From: Nephrocerus scutellatus | Taxonomy: Eukaryota; Arthropoda; Insecta; Diptera; Pipunculidae | DNA length: 64,000 nucleotides | Reading direction: 5' to 3' | NCBI GenBank assembly: GCA_947095585.1 | Contig: OX352764.1 | Coordinates: forward strand, 70,947,536 to 71,011,535 | In this document: piece after piece, positions 21,153 through 32,947 of the stretch | How positions within the stretch are numbered: the first letter of the stretch is position 1 | Layout: the number at the start of each line of letters is the position of its first letter | Position numbers and translations under genes: made by a program | The notes under the pieces: generated by a model | The model's database searches: none | What the model saw: the letters and a program-made list of their open reading frames with translations, nothing else | Told to the model about the DNA's origin: nothing

Positions 21153-21726
21153 TGTTACGAAAAGTAGTAAGTAGCGCATACGAGTATAATAGAATTCTAT
21201 AAAAATCCTAAAATAAATACTGCATACTAAAAATAAGCACTTTTATGTAGCATACTTTTAGGCTGTAAGACTGTAGATAATTTGAAATTGAAATGTAACC
21301 GCCTGTAAGTTTGAATTATTATGTACTGTTCGAAAATGTTATCAAACCGGCTTGTGCGGTTTGCCTGGTTTTTGTAACCTATTTAAGTCATCTATTTTAA
21401 GAAGATGACTCATTACATATAAGTATCGTTAGTTGTAAATAAGGGAATAAGGCTTTTCAATGAGTATAAAAGGTGGCGTTCACTGCAGCGAATTTATTAA
21501 TTATTGGAATTAACCCGTGAAGTTGTAAAAGTTCTTGCAAAGCGATTAAGCTACTACCTAAGAGAATTATTATAAGTGTTCTAGTGTACAATTAAAGCTA
21601 TCACCAGTACAAATTGTGAACTTGTGTTATTATTACTTTTTGTGAATTAAAGTTGTTATTTGTAAATTAATAACCTTGTGTTGTGTTTTATTTGCAAAAT
21701 CCTTTACGAACTCGAATTTCGTAACA
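21153..21726 (+). mobile_element. Gypsy family A, 5' LTR and primer-binding site
   Basis: The 574-bp LTR begins TGTTACGAAAAG and ends TTTCGTAACA, with inverted termini. TATAAAAGG at 21465 is a credible TATA box. Two bases downstream, TGGTGTCAGAAGTGG (21729-21743) is the reverse complement of a tRNA-Leu 3' end as I recall it, so it is taken as the primer-binding site. The flank on the left is ATAT (21149-21152), the same tetranucleotide that flanks the solo LTR of this family at 38473-39089. Confidence 0.85.
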
Positions 21727-23597
21727 ATTGGTGTCAGAAGTGGAATTTTGCAAATTGTGAGACATTAAAATTTTGCAAATCGTGTAAATTGAGAGACAAT
21801 AAAATTTTGCAAATTGTGAGACAGTACAATAAATTAATTGGTGGTTTTACTAATTTTGAGACAGTTAATAAATTAAGTGAAATTTTAGAAACCGATAAAC
21901 AGTAAATATTAAAATGGAAAGTGCAGTGAACATTAAATCCTATAGTTCCCAGGAGCTTAAAGAAGAGCTTGGAAGGCGAGGTCTAAGCACCGCTGGAAAT
22001 AAGTAAGAGTTATTTCTCCGATTGCAACAAGTCGTTAAATGGGAAAAGCAGCAGCATGTGAAGTGTTTTCAATTGAGATGGAGTTGGTGGAGCGAAAACA
22101 GTCTACTTTGGATGAAAAGGATGGTGTGTCAAGCGTGGAAGCGATGTTGCAAGTTCTAATGCAACAAATGAATAGCAAGTTTGACCAGCAAAGAGAAGAA
22201 ATGAAGCATCAAAGTGAGCAAACGAACAGCAAGGGTTAGGAGAATAAACAGATGAATCTAGAATTGAGTTCCAAATTAAACGAGAAGTTGGAACAACAAA
22301 GTCAAGGTCTGAAGAAAGATTTGAATTTTCAAATTAGTGATAAGTTGCAACAGCAAAGCCAAAAGCTGAATCGACAGTCAACAGCAGAGCCATGAACTGA
22401 AGCAGGAATTAAATTCCAAATTCGACCAGCAAAATGAAAAGCTAGATGTCATTCAAGAAAGGCTAAAAGGTGAAATGAGCGGAATTCAAGAAATGCTTAA
22501 AGGGGGAATAAATGGAGTTCAATTAATGCTAAAAGGTGAAATAAATGAGATTCAAGAAGAAGTGAAATCTCTTGAGACAAACATGACAGGAAAAGTCGCT
22601 GGTTTGGAAGGTAAAATTAAAGAATTTGAGACCCGGATGGACAATCGTACTCAATTCGTCAGAGAGAACACTTAACAAAGCAGTAGCAGAGTAATTCCAG
22701 AATTTTCTAGCTGTACAACACAATGGATGGGGCGCTGAAGAACAACTAAATTCTCTAATCCTGGCGTTGAGCAGCAAGGCGGCTGATGTATTGCAAATTA
22801 TTCCAAATGCCGAGAAGAGTTCCGGAAGAATCTTGACAGCTCAAGATGAAGAAACAACAACGAGGAGAACGACTTCAAGAATTAGAACGGGAAATAACTA
22901 CGCTAGCACGACAAGCCTATTGTGGGGTACCGGCTGGTATCTTGGACGGACTGGCAGTGGATGCATTCATCAATGCTACCCGAGATGAGCAATTAAAACT
23001 TCATTTGAGGACAACAGCCAGAGGAAAGTCAATGAATGAAGTATTTGCATCAGCTTTGGAATACGAAGCAGCTAGAGCCAGTTTGTCCACTGATTTAGTA
23101 AGATTGCGCAAGTTGGAAACTGCAGACATCACACAAATAGAAGCCCTCATTGATGAGAAGATTAGAAAATCAAAGACTGGACTAGAACGACAGGAATTCC
23201 ACATCATATTCCCGTCCACAATGCTTTAGATGTCAGAAACCTGGACATTTTATCCGCGACGTCATGAACGTTAGCCCATCACCGAAGGTAATAGGAGAAG
23301 GAGCAGTCATTGGCAGTCAGGGAGTAAGCTGTATCGCAAATTGTCAGCCTGTAAAAGTAAAGAATATGCCACTATATTTGGAAAGGAAGCAGATAGTTCG
23401 GTTGCTATGTAAACATCTTCCAGCAGCACAGCGAAAAGCAGCAGAACAGGCGCTAGAGCAATTTGAAAAAATTTTTGCTGTCAGCGACAACGACATGGGT
23501 AAAACCAATATAGTGCGACATTGAATCGATACAGAAGATGCTACTCCAATTCGACAGGCAACAAGAAGCAGAAACGCTGGTTAAGAAGATGGAATAT
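21727..23597 (+). pseudogene. Gypsy family A gag and start of pol (broken)
   Basis: The leader carries repeats of AAATTTTGCAAATTGTGAGA. Gag starts at ATG 21914 with an SAP-like motif (YSSQELKEELGRRGLSTAGN) and meets a stop soon after. A long coiled-coil-like, glutamine- and lysine-rich region follows (about 22040-22670, with repeated MLKGEIN-type units). Next are a Gag capsid-like part (ARQAYCGVPAGILDGLAVDA, 22846-23229) and a broken knuckle (FRCQKPGHF-like, about 23220). The RT beginning runs to about 23600, where the RTE copy interrupts it. Several stops and frameshifts are present. It resumes at 26696. Confidence 0.75.
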
Positions 23598-23608
23598 GAT
23601 GGAATCAT

Positions 23609-26600
23609 CATCATCATCATATTTGGCTCTACAACCGGGGTCCGGTTGTACAAAAGTCCGGTCCCGATTTTGAGCCGATGTCATCCAGTGTGGCATCCCT
23701 GAACTCTGGGGTCTACGCCATCCTTCCAGCGTAGGTTTGGCCGGCCTCGCTGTGGTGTTCCATAAATCCTACCGCAAAGGACTTTTCGAGCAGGATCTTC
23801 TTCGCTCATGCGAGGTAGGTGTCCTGCCCACCGGAGCCTACCGAGCTTAATTTTCTTCACGATATCCACATATCGGTAACGCTCGTAGACCTCATCATTA
23901 TAAACTCTCCGGAATCATCCTTCCTCACATACGGGGCCAACAATTCTCCGTAAGACTTTACTCTCGAACGCGGCTAAGAGGTCAGAATGCTTTTTGCTAA
24001 GCACCCACGTCTCGGATCCATATGTAAGTACTAGAATGACCATTGTCTTTTATATCAGCAGCTTGAATGTTATGGTTAAGTTCCTGGATTTGAAGAGTCT
24101 TGACAGGCTAGAGTAGGCTTTGTTGGCTTTAAGCAACCGTGCGCGTATTTCTGGTTCCATGCTGTTATCGGCTGCTACAGTTGACTCGAGATAGTTAAAG
24201 GATTGCACTACTTCAAATACGTGCTCCAATATTTTAATTGAGGGACCACTGTTGGATGTTCTACTCGCAGATGTGGCCACCATGTACTTTGTTTTGCTCT
24301 CATTGATGTGCAGCCCCAGATTTCGTGCCGCCTGCTCGAACTGGAAGAAAGCTTCCTGTACAGCTCTTCGGTTTCTACCAACGATATCAAAATCGTCTGC
24401 GTCAGCCAGTATCTGAATGGACTTATAGAGGTTGCTCCTCTCGCCGTTACGTCAGAGTCTCGGATCAATTTTTCCAACACCAGGATGAAGAGAATGCAGG
24501 CCAGTCCATCCCCTTTTCGGAGCCCGTTATAGATGTTGAATGGGCTTGAAAATGATCCGGATATTTTTACTTGGCTTATAACGTTGGTCATGGTCAACCT
24601 ACATAGTCGTGTCAGTTTATTTGGGATGCTGAATTCTCTCATGGCTTTATAAAGTTCTACTCTGGCTATGCTATCATAGGCGACTTTAAAGTTTATAAAA
24701 AGATGGTGTAGAGAGTTTTGAAACTCTATACATTTTTCCATCACCTGCCTAAAGGTGTAAATCTGATCAGTTGTTGATTTGCCTGGGATGAAGCCGCACT
24801 GGTATGGACCAATGATCACTTTAGCGTATGAGGCTATCCTGTCTTGAAAGATAGAGGAGAAAATCTTATACGCAGTACTCAACAACGTTATACTACGATA
24901 ATTGCTGCAGGTTGTTATATCTCCTTTATTATGTATGGGGCACAGGATGCCTCTTCGCCAGTCTTCTGGCATCGCTTCTTCGTCCCATACTTGCACTTTT
25001 AGTTCATGAATTGCTTGGTGTATTGCTTGGCCTCCTGTTTTAATTAGCTCCGCTGGGATGTCATCAGATCCCAGGGCCTTACTATTTTTGATCCGATTTA
25101 TCGCTCTGCTAACTTCGTCTATGCTTGGTGGCGGCAGTATAGTGTAGTCTTCGGTCATTGGTGAAGCCTCCAATTCCTCAGTTAGCTGGCCATTAAGCAA
25201 CTCATGAAAGTGCTCTTCCCATCGCTCTATGATGCCTTTAAGATCGGCGATCAGATTACCCTCTTTGTCTTTGCAGTATGTGCAACGCGGTGTATATTAT
25301 CATACCGCGGACTCTTTAGTAGAACTTCTGCGCCTGGTGCGGTCCTCGCTCTCTATACTGTTCTAGTTCATGGACGAGATTTTTCTTCCAGGCTGCTTTC
25401 TATCGCCGGTGAACTGTTTTTTCATATCTTCTGAGCTCTTTATATTCATCTTCACATGCCCGCGTTCTATGAGATTGTTGCATTGCTCGGTACGCAACAT
25501 TCTTACGTTCAGTCGCTAGCTTACATTCGTCATCGAACCAGGCGTTCCGATCTCTACGACTACTGCCTATGATGGAGTCAGCAGTACTAATGACAGTATT
25601 CTTAAGGCGCGTCCATTTCTCTTCTACACCCGGCATCTGAGCCCCAGGACTTACTCTTCTTGCATTTAGGGCAAGTCATATCGCTTGACCGTAGTTGTTT
25701 CTGGTCTCTTCGTTACAAAGGGCAGCCGTGTTGACTCGAATCTGATTCGCGGATGCTGTCTTTCTTGATGATGCAATCCGCGCTCGGAGCACCATACCAA
25801 CAAGATAGTGGTCCGAGTCGACGTTGGCACCTCGGTACGTTCGTACGGTCATCAGATTCGGGTTGTGGCGGTGGTCTATCAACACGTGGTCTATCTGGTT
25901 GCGAGTGGCTCTATCAGGAGATACCCAGGTGGCTTTATGGATATATTTAGGCGCAAATCTTGTGCTCGCAAAGACCAAATTATTGCTTGCTGCCATCTGT
26001 ACGACTCGTTGTCCATTGTCATTAGTGTTCTCGTGTAAGCTATGGGTGCCAATGTACTGCCTGAATACTGGCATCTGGGGAATCCTCTGTATGAGACGTT
26101 TATGAGGCTTATGTTTTTAAATCTGCCACTCACGCGAAGGGTGCAGAGCCGTTAATTTACTGCTTTAAAGCTGATAACGGTGGGTTTCATTCTTTTGCTG
26201 ACTAGAAACCCCACCCCGAGCACATGATGTCTTGCATGAGAGCTGTAATATATGTCATATTCTGATTTTTGTAAAACACCATTCCCCGTCCATCGCATCT
26301 CCTGAATTGCTGTTATGTCAGCATTATATTTGGACAGGGTTTCGGCTAGCTGTTGTGCAGCTCGAGCTCTATACAGTGAGCGTAATGAGAAAATTCTTAA
26401 ATCGTTTAGCCGTTTTCGTTGCCGTTGTCGTCGTCGTTCATCAGTGTATCCTAGGCTGATTTTGGGTTCCGTATAATGGTTTTTTACGGGCGAGGTTATT
26501 GGCCTCGCGCCAACCTTACTTCGAAGGGACTAGCCCGATCATTTCGCTTTTCCTGTACTGGAAGAAAATTACCAGCGGCCACCACATGGAGGTTTTTATT

Positions 26601-26695
26601 GCACTTCCACTAGTTAGAGATAGTTGCGGCCACATGCATTTCTGAAGCATTCTGTGTTATTCGCCCTATCCTGCTGATGGCTGACTGCTGATGAA
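23609..26695 (-). mobile_element. RTE-clade LINE, copy 2 (full length, nested in Gypsy A)
   Basis: The 3087-bp minus-strand insertion is flanked by an exact 11-bp duplication, GATGGAATCAT (23598-23608 and 26696-26706). Its 5' end (right side) reads CAGTCAGCCATCAGCAGGAT and its 3' end is a (CAT)n/(ATG)n tail. Visible on the minus strand are endonuclease parts (KNISLINV; ATRNQIDHVLIDHRHNPNL, 26133-25676), the main RT frame (25200-24208; NYRSITLLSTAYKIFSSIFQ, IIGPYQCGFIPGKSTTDQIY) and the C-terminal part (RLRWAGHLPRMSEEDPA, 23869-23681). The first catalytic aspartate of RT is replaced (FINFKVAYDS), and the YADD motif reads DADD in a shifted frame. A block of the endonuclease kept in copy 1 is deleted. 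Dead, but intact at both ends. Confidence 0.9.
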
Positions 26696-26744
26696 GATGG
26701 AATCATATAGATGTCCAACAGCCCAAGGACCATGGATTTGACTT
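26696..26744 (+). pseudogene. Gypsy A RT continuation after the RTE insertion
   Basis: Directly after the target duplication the plus strand reads GII, a stop, then MSNSPRT. This corresponds to the II-x-x-SNSPWTSP stretch of Gypsy RT that was broken off at 23600. It lasts only about 50 bp before an inverted LTR leader begins. Confidence 0.6.
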
Positions 26745-27491
26745 TTCAGGATCTTCTTTTAGCTCTTATCGATTTGCAAAATTTCACTGTTTCATGATTT
26801 GCAAAATCCCAAAACTGACACCAATTGTTACGCAATTCAGGCTTTCGAAACCGTAAAGGATTTTGCAAATAAAACACAACACAACTATATATATAAATTA
26901 CAACATTAATAAACGAACAGTTAAAATAATACAAGTTCACAATATTGGTGGTAACTTTAAATGTACACAAAAACACTTATTACAACAAACTTGTATTTCG
27001 CTATAATTCTGTTAGCTGGTAGCTTTATCTCTTTGCAAGAACTTTTACAACTGGACTGGTTGAATTCTAAACTATGAACTAATCAATCCTGTGCAGCGAA
27101 CGCCACCTTTAATACTCATTAAAATGTTTCCCGAAACTTCCAATCTTACAGACAGAAATATCCAGAAAGTAGTGTCAATTTCCCTTTTTCACAACTAGCC
27201 ATACTCATATGTATTAAACCATCTTCCAAAAATAAACTACATGTGCAATAATGTACTTTCACAAAACCGGGCAAACCGAACAAACTGGTTTGACTACATT
27301 TTTCACCAGCAATATAAACTTACAGGCGGTTAAGTTTCAATTAATCTAATAAACCTTACCTTAAAGCCTAAAAGCTATTCAAAAGTGCTTAATTTTAATT
27401 CAGTGCCTTTTTTTAGTATGCAGTATGTACATTGCGATTTATTTTAGGATTCGAATTTCATTATGTGCGGTACTAACTACTTTTCGTAACA
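26745..27491 (-). mobile_element. Gypsy family A LTR and leader, inverted orientation
   Basis: On the minus strand a 666-bp LTR (27491-26826) begins TGTTACGAAAAGTAGTTAG and ends AATTGCGTAACA. Two bases later comes TGGTGTCAG, with TGGGATTT three mismatches further on: a damaged tRNA-Leu-type primer site. The leader repeat AAATTTTGCAAATC follows to about 26745. It is the same family as 21153-21726 but diverged and longer. The outer flank is ATAT (27492-27495). Confidence 0.8.
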
Positions 27492-27664
27492 ATATTAAGA
27501 TAATTTTTTAAAAGTTTTTCATTTTTAAAATATTTTTGTGACAAACGAGTTTATAATAGCTGTCAATTAGCGATTGACAGCAAAAGATGCGGTGCATGTC
27601 AAAAATAATTTACACACGTGTATACGTACAGTGATGTATGCAGAAATTCTGCGCATGTGTTTTA
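27492..27664. other. Short spacer between Gypsy A and LINE L
   Basis: Contains the inverted pair GCTGTCAATTAGCGATTGACAGC (27560-27582), an 18-bp stem-loop candidate. No gene. Confidence 0.4.
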
Positions 27665-28500
27665 AGTTTAAGTTTATTTATTTTTTTCTTTAATACTACT
27701 TAATAATAATACTTAACTTAAAGGGGAGAAATGTCAAGGGGAGGTATAAAGAGAATTTCTAAGGGAGGATGTACTTAAATGGAAATCAAATGTGTTCTGT
27801 GCCTTGTTGGCCAGACGCAGCATTCTGGACAATGGTTTAAAATAGCCGTAGTTGGTACCGTGGTGAGGGAGACAAAAGAGCAGAACAGATTTAAGGCTAC
27901 GTGGGTTAGTGTGAAGGGAGATTATTTCTAATAGTGCGGGAGAATCGATTGTTCCCGTTAATAATTGGTGTATGAAGAGTATGTCAACAACTTTGCGACT
28001 TTTTGCAAGGGTTTACAAGCTGATCAATTTTAGCCTATTTTCATAGGGGGTAGGATATAGTCGTCGGGCCATGGGAGACCGCGTAACGCAAAACGGATAA
28101 ATAAATGGAGGCCAAACTTGGCTGGCGTATTCAAGCTGTGGTCTGACAAAGGTAATGTAAATGGATTTAGTAATGTAAGGGTTAGAAAATTCTTTGGACC
28201 ATCGTTTTATGAAACCGAGAGAAGAATTAGCGTTATGTATGATATGATCGATATGGGAACGGAAGTTGAGCTCCCTGTAAGAGATAAAACCCAGATCGCA
28301 TATAGAAGAGACTAAAGGAACTGGATCGTTCCGAAAGTGATTGGTTCTGAGTGGTGGGGGTTGCGGGAGAACGTAATGGATTGACATTTACCAACATTAA
28401 TTTCTAAGAAGTTTTTGTCACACCAGGTGTAGAATGAATTAAGGTCGTTTTGAAGTAATAGAGAATTGTTGGTGGTGGATATTACCTTGATTATTTTCAT
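27665..28500 (-). mobile_element. LINE L, 3' part (RT C-terminus and tail)
   Basis: The minus-strand frame 28387-28013 contains SHIDHIIHNANSSLGFIKRW and VRPQLEYASQVWPPF, the RT thumb and post-RT region of a LINE. A neighbouring frame up to 28500 reads NDLNSFYTWCDKNFLEINVG. Past a stop, homology continues (AKSRKVVDILFIHQLL, to about 27800), then an A-rich 3' end at about 27665-27700. The upstream half lies at 35839-38290, separated by the Gypsy O insertion. Confidence 0.75.
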
Positions 28501-29778
28501 CGTCACGCCTGGTTTCTTGGCCGCTGACTCGGGTCTCGTAACGACGTGGTACGGGCAAGAAACTTTGGTTCGCCCTTCAGGCGCCTTTAAGGGGAATTTG
28601 TCCCTACGGGATTTAGTCGGAAGGAGCAGGTCTTTCACCACTCGCTCCCCGCTAAATGGGAAAACTCGGCCCTACGAGAGATCGAAACTCAAGATGGAGT
28701 CCTATAAGGCCCGCCAGAGTCCTGAGTTCGAAGGGTTTCTATCTAACAAGGGGAATCTCTCCCTATCGAGGTTTTCAGAGTCTCGAGATGGAGTCCTATA
28801 AGGCCCGCCAGAGTCTTGAGACAAAGAAAGGGGTTTCTGATTTAGATTTAATAGAGAGAGGCAGATCTTTAACTGTTCACTTTCTACTAAATGGGAAAAC
28901 TCGGCCCTACGAGAATCGAAACTCAAGATGGAGTCCTATAAGGCCCACCAGAGTCCTGAGTTCGAAGGGTTTCTATCTAACAAGGGGAATCTCTTCCTAT
29001 CGAGGTTTTCAGAGTCTCGAGATGGAGTCCTATAAGGTCCGCCAGAGTCTCGAGACAAAGAAAGGGGATTCTAAACTACTAATACTACTGGGGAATTTGG
29101 CTAACCTGATTCCAGCGCAGATCAACGTTAATTGTCCTGTACCACGCATTTAAAATTCCTCCGTCTCTAGCTTCGTGGATAGTTCTCATGTAAATTATGT
29201 TGTTCGGGTGTATCGCTTACGGTAAATGCTTTTGTGTCAATTTCCGGTAGTTGCCGATGCTGCTGATATCTCCTCGAGGCGTTTTAATTTTCCACTGTTC
29301 ACTTACCGTTTTTGGTGTCCCACTGTTGAAGTGAACAGTCTCACTGATGCAGACCAAAGAGAACAATTCTTCATGTGCTAATCCTTTTATAATCTTTGCC
29401 TCTTGGTTGTCTTTGCCTCTTTGTAGGCTTGTAGCTTTGTAGTTCTCTCATCTCTCTCGTGTTGTTGGTGGTTTTCTCTTGTAACAGATCGCTTGGGTTT
29501 TTTCCATTTCGCATTTTCTCACCTCCGTTACTTCGTACATACTTGTTTGCATGCACGTGTTGAGTTGCTATGCTGTATTTATTTGCATGCATGCGCTGTG
29601 TTGCCATGCATGATTCGATTAGCACTTGTTGATTTTTTCTTCGTGCGTGCGTGCCCTGCTGTACTTGTTTGCACGCACGTGTTGTGTTGCTACGCTGGGC
29701 TTTTTGCATGCATTTGATCTCCGTGCGTGCACAGTGGGTGTAAGACGAAAATTGTAAGTTCAAATTTTCGTCGTTACA
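28501..29778 (-). repeat. Gypsy O 3' LTR (end truncated)
   Basis: 1278 bp, nearly identical to 34577-35838, beginning TGTAACGACGAAAATTTG on the minus strand. The region matching 34370-34576 is absent, so the CGTTACA terminus is lost. Inside, a ~235-bp unit (with GGAGTCCTATAAGGCCCGCC twice per unit) is tandemly repeated twice at about 28652-29090. The open frames within it are repeats, not genes. Confidence 0.9.
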
Positions 29779-29785
29779 CTCCCCC

Positions 29786-30180
29786 CATACTACCGGTGAC
29801 TGTGACTTTTGCTTCTCCTTGGCGACTGAGCTGTATTTTCACCCTTTTCCCACCGATGAATCGCTGAAACGACATTGATTTGCCTAGGACAAGGTCTCTG
29901 CGTGCCTGTTCCACTATGTCTTCGAGTTCCTCCTCCGGTGTTCTCGCTTCTCTGCGCCTCTTGTGTGCCCTGCATCCTCCGTCGCCTTGTTCGCCATCCT
30001 TAGTGTGGCTGAGGTCGTGTTTTTCGCTGGGGTTGTCATCATGCGTGTTGTTGCCTTGTCCGTGGTTGTTGCCGAGGTTGTTGCCAGATGGGTTGATGCC
30101 TTGTCCGTGATTGTTGCTGAGGTTGTTGCCGGATGCGTTGATGCCTTGTCCGTGATTGTTTTTGTAATGTTTATTTGTTT
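29786..30180 (-). CDS. Gypsy O extra 3' frame with GQG repeats
   Basis: The minus-strand frame runs from an in-frame stop near 30185 to a TAA inside the first bases of the 3' LTR. It has no ATG at its start, so it may be a spliced or frameshifted exon. It begins with two and a half copies of a 15-residue unit (NNHGQGINASGNNLS / NNHGQGINPSGNNLG / NNHGQGNN). A charged region (EQGDGGCRAHKRRREARTPE) and a conserved-looking end (LEDIVEQARRDLVLGKSMSF; GGKRVKIQLSRQGEAKVTV) follow. I do not recognise the domain. There is no signal peptide or membrane span, so there is nothing to suggest an envelope protein. Confidence 0.45.
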
Positions 30181-30419
30181 ATTATTATATTTTGTTTAGT
30201 TGTTGTTTTTTTTTTTCTTTGTAGTTAGTCACCGCACACGCCCGTTCACCACGAGACTATTAACTAGAGTGATTTTTAATGCCACGTCGCTCGTTGACTA
30301 AAGATAGTTTCTTTCTCCTTCTTACACGTTGTGGAACCTCATTTCTGTGATCTTGGTGTGAAAATAGCGGTTCTCGGTTTGGTGTAGAAATAGCGGTGCT
30401 TGTGATTTATTTTTGGTTG

Positions 30420-32914
30420 CGTGCCTTACTAACATATTCCATGGCATCGATCTTACATGTCTTCTGTTCTCGGTGGCTCGGCGGTGTTTCGTGGTATATC
30501 TTTACGTCGCTGACATGAGCGGTTCGCTCCTTTCTCCCTCCTTCCTTGGTTAGCAATAGGATTACTGGTGATTTGAAGGATTCTATGCGTTATGGTCCTT
30601 CATACTTTGGTGCCAGTTTCGCGTTAAAGTTCTCGTTTGCTTTGGACAAATGATGTTGTCTCACCCAGACCATTTGTCCTATCTATGGGGCCCAGGGACG
30701 CCTTCGCAAGTAATAATGTCTTGCCTGGTCTTGTGCTGCCCGCTCCATATTGTGCCGCAAAATTTGGAACACCACTCGTAGGCGTTAAGCCTTGTTTGCC
30801 GGTGTCACTGTCGTTTCCATCGTTACTGTAGCGGGAGTTACTTCGTCGTACAAGGTTTTTGGGAGCCGTGGCTCGCGTCCTTGTAACAAAAATGCTGTGC
30901 TGAATCCGATGGTATCAGACTTCGCAGTGTTTATCGCCAGCATTATTTCTGGAAGCTTCTCGTCCCAAAGCCGTTGGTCGGCACCCAGGAGTTGTGCAGT
31001 GATCATTTTGACTGTTCGGTTGGTCCTTTCTGTTGGGTTCTCTTGCGGCGTGTAGGGTGCAGTAAATTGCTGTCGAGTTCCCATCTCGCGCATAAATCGT
31101 TGGAAACCTCGAGCTGTGAATTGGGTTCCATTATCGGTAATAAGAACCTTAGGTATGCCAAATCGTGCCAGAATACGTTCCCTGAATGCCTTTTGCACTC
31201 CTTCTGCTGTGGCTGTGCGTAGTGGTATCAGCTCTGTCCATTTGGAGAACTTGTCGAAGAAAACCAGTAGCATAGTGTTGCCATGTTTTGAGCGAGGGAA
31301 GGGTCCCATGAAGTCAACGCACAATATCGATCAAGGTTCTTCTGGTACTTGCGTCAGCATTTTTCTTGCTGGATTCTGCTGACCCGGCTTAAAGCGTTGA
31401 CAGACTTGGCATTTGTTGACGTGTCGCCGGATATCGCGAAACATCCCTGGCCAATAGTACCTGCCGCATACTCTCTCCGTCGTCTTCCGAACACCCATGT
31501 GTCCAGCTGTTGCATCGTCATGGTTCTCACGCATCACCCTGTCGCGACAATGGGTCGGCACACAAAGCTTCCATGGGGCACAATCGTCGTCACCCGCTTG
31601 TCTGTGTATGTGACGGTACAGCTGTCCATTTTGCATAGCATAGTCCGGAAATGTCTCTGGTTTCTCTAGTGTTTCCGCTATCTTCCGAATGATCCAGCCA
31701 CATTCCTGTCGTTCGGGCGGAGTATCGGCCACCCTGGCGAATACTTCTAGGGGTTGTCGCGACAGAGCGTCAGCAATCACGTTAAGCTTACCTCTGCGGT
31801 ATTGTATGTCGAAGCTGTATTGCTGTAGTTCTAATGCCCATCGTGCGATACGTCCTGCGGGACTTTCGATCGAGTTGAGCCACTTAAGAGAAAGATGGTC
31901 CGTAACTACGCTGAACCTGTAACCTTCTAGGTAGGGCCTCATTTTCCTGATCCCCCATACGATCGCTAGGCATTCCTTCTCTGTTGGGGAGTAGTTGAAT
32001 TCGGCTTTATTCAGGGGACGGCTGGCATAGGCGATCACTTTTTCGTGGCCATTTACCTCTTGCGTAAGTACCGCACCCAAACCATAGTCGCTGGCGTCCG
32101 TTTGTAGGGTGAACTTTTGGGTAAAGTCTGGGCATGCCAGTACACGTGCCTCTGTGAGCCTCAATTTGAGTTTCACGAAAGCCTCTTGCTCTTGTTCCGT
32201 CCACTTCCAATGTTTTCCCTTCTTGAGCAGACGTGTGAGTGGGTGGACGACATTGAAAAATTCTGGTACGAAACGCCTGTACCATGAAGCGATTCCCAAG
32301 CAGCGGCGCAGCTCCCGAACATTCTTTGGTGGTTGCAGTTCCCGTATAGCGGCTACTTTCTCTGGGTCTGTGTGGATTCCTTCTTCGCTAACGACGTGTC
32401 CGAGGTATTTAAGCTCTTTTTTTTTTAAAGAACTCACACTTTTCTAGATTAATCTTGAGGTTTGCTGCTCGCAATCGCCGGAAGACTTCCCTCAGATTCT
32501 GCATGTGGTGCTCTAACGTATTTCCAACCACGATGATATCGTCCAAATGGGCAAATGCGTGGGGTTCCATCTCGGAGCCAATTACCTGATCTAGCGCTCG
32601 TTGAAAAGTGACGGGCGCTGAGTGTAGGCTAGCGGGTATGCATCTGGGACAGACTTGGAATTAAGCTGTCGGTAGTCGATGCAAAGCCTCCACTTTCCTG
32701 TCTTCTTTCGTACCAGCACAATAGGGGCGCTGTAAGGGCTGTGCGATGGCTCAATACATCCTTTGCTTAGTAACTCGTCGACTTCCGCGTTGATTATCTC
32801 CTGCATTGCTGGATTCTTGGGAAAGTACCGTTGTTTAACGGGGCGATCATCAGACAATATGATTTTGTGGCTGGCTATGACTGTCGTTCCTTGTAACCTC
32901 TCAAACTTGGGCAA
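30420..32914 (-). pseudogene. Gypsy O pol: RT, RNase H, integrase (damaged)
   Basis: Read right to left. The RT start (CIEPSHSPYSAPIVLVRKKT, WRLCIDYRQLN) is followed at about 32640 by an internal deletion that removes the first catalytic aspartate region and shifts frame. RT continues with HLDDIIVVGNTLEHHMQ. A slip in an A-run near 32425 shifts frame again, into RNase H (TLQTDASDYGLGAVL, TEKECLAIVW, VTDHLSL; 32437-31331). The integrase zinc finger (KCQVCQRFKPG) leads to a single TGA at about 31335, then the DDE core (VDFMGPFPRSKHG, ITDNGTQFTA, NPTERTNRTVK) to 30785. The C-terminal integrase tail continues in another frame (MVWVRQHHLSKANENFN). Four lesions are seen and it is non-functional as it stands. 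Confidence 0.85.
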
Positions 32915-32947
32915 TTCCTCATCTAAGAATGACTTGATTAACTCGCC

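Noticed and set aside
29493..29763. Open frames on both strands inside the Gypsy O LTRs
   Set aside because: They recur identically in the other LTR (35553-35871) and arise from GCATGC/GCACGC-rich LTR sequence with no protein similarity that I recognise.
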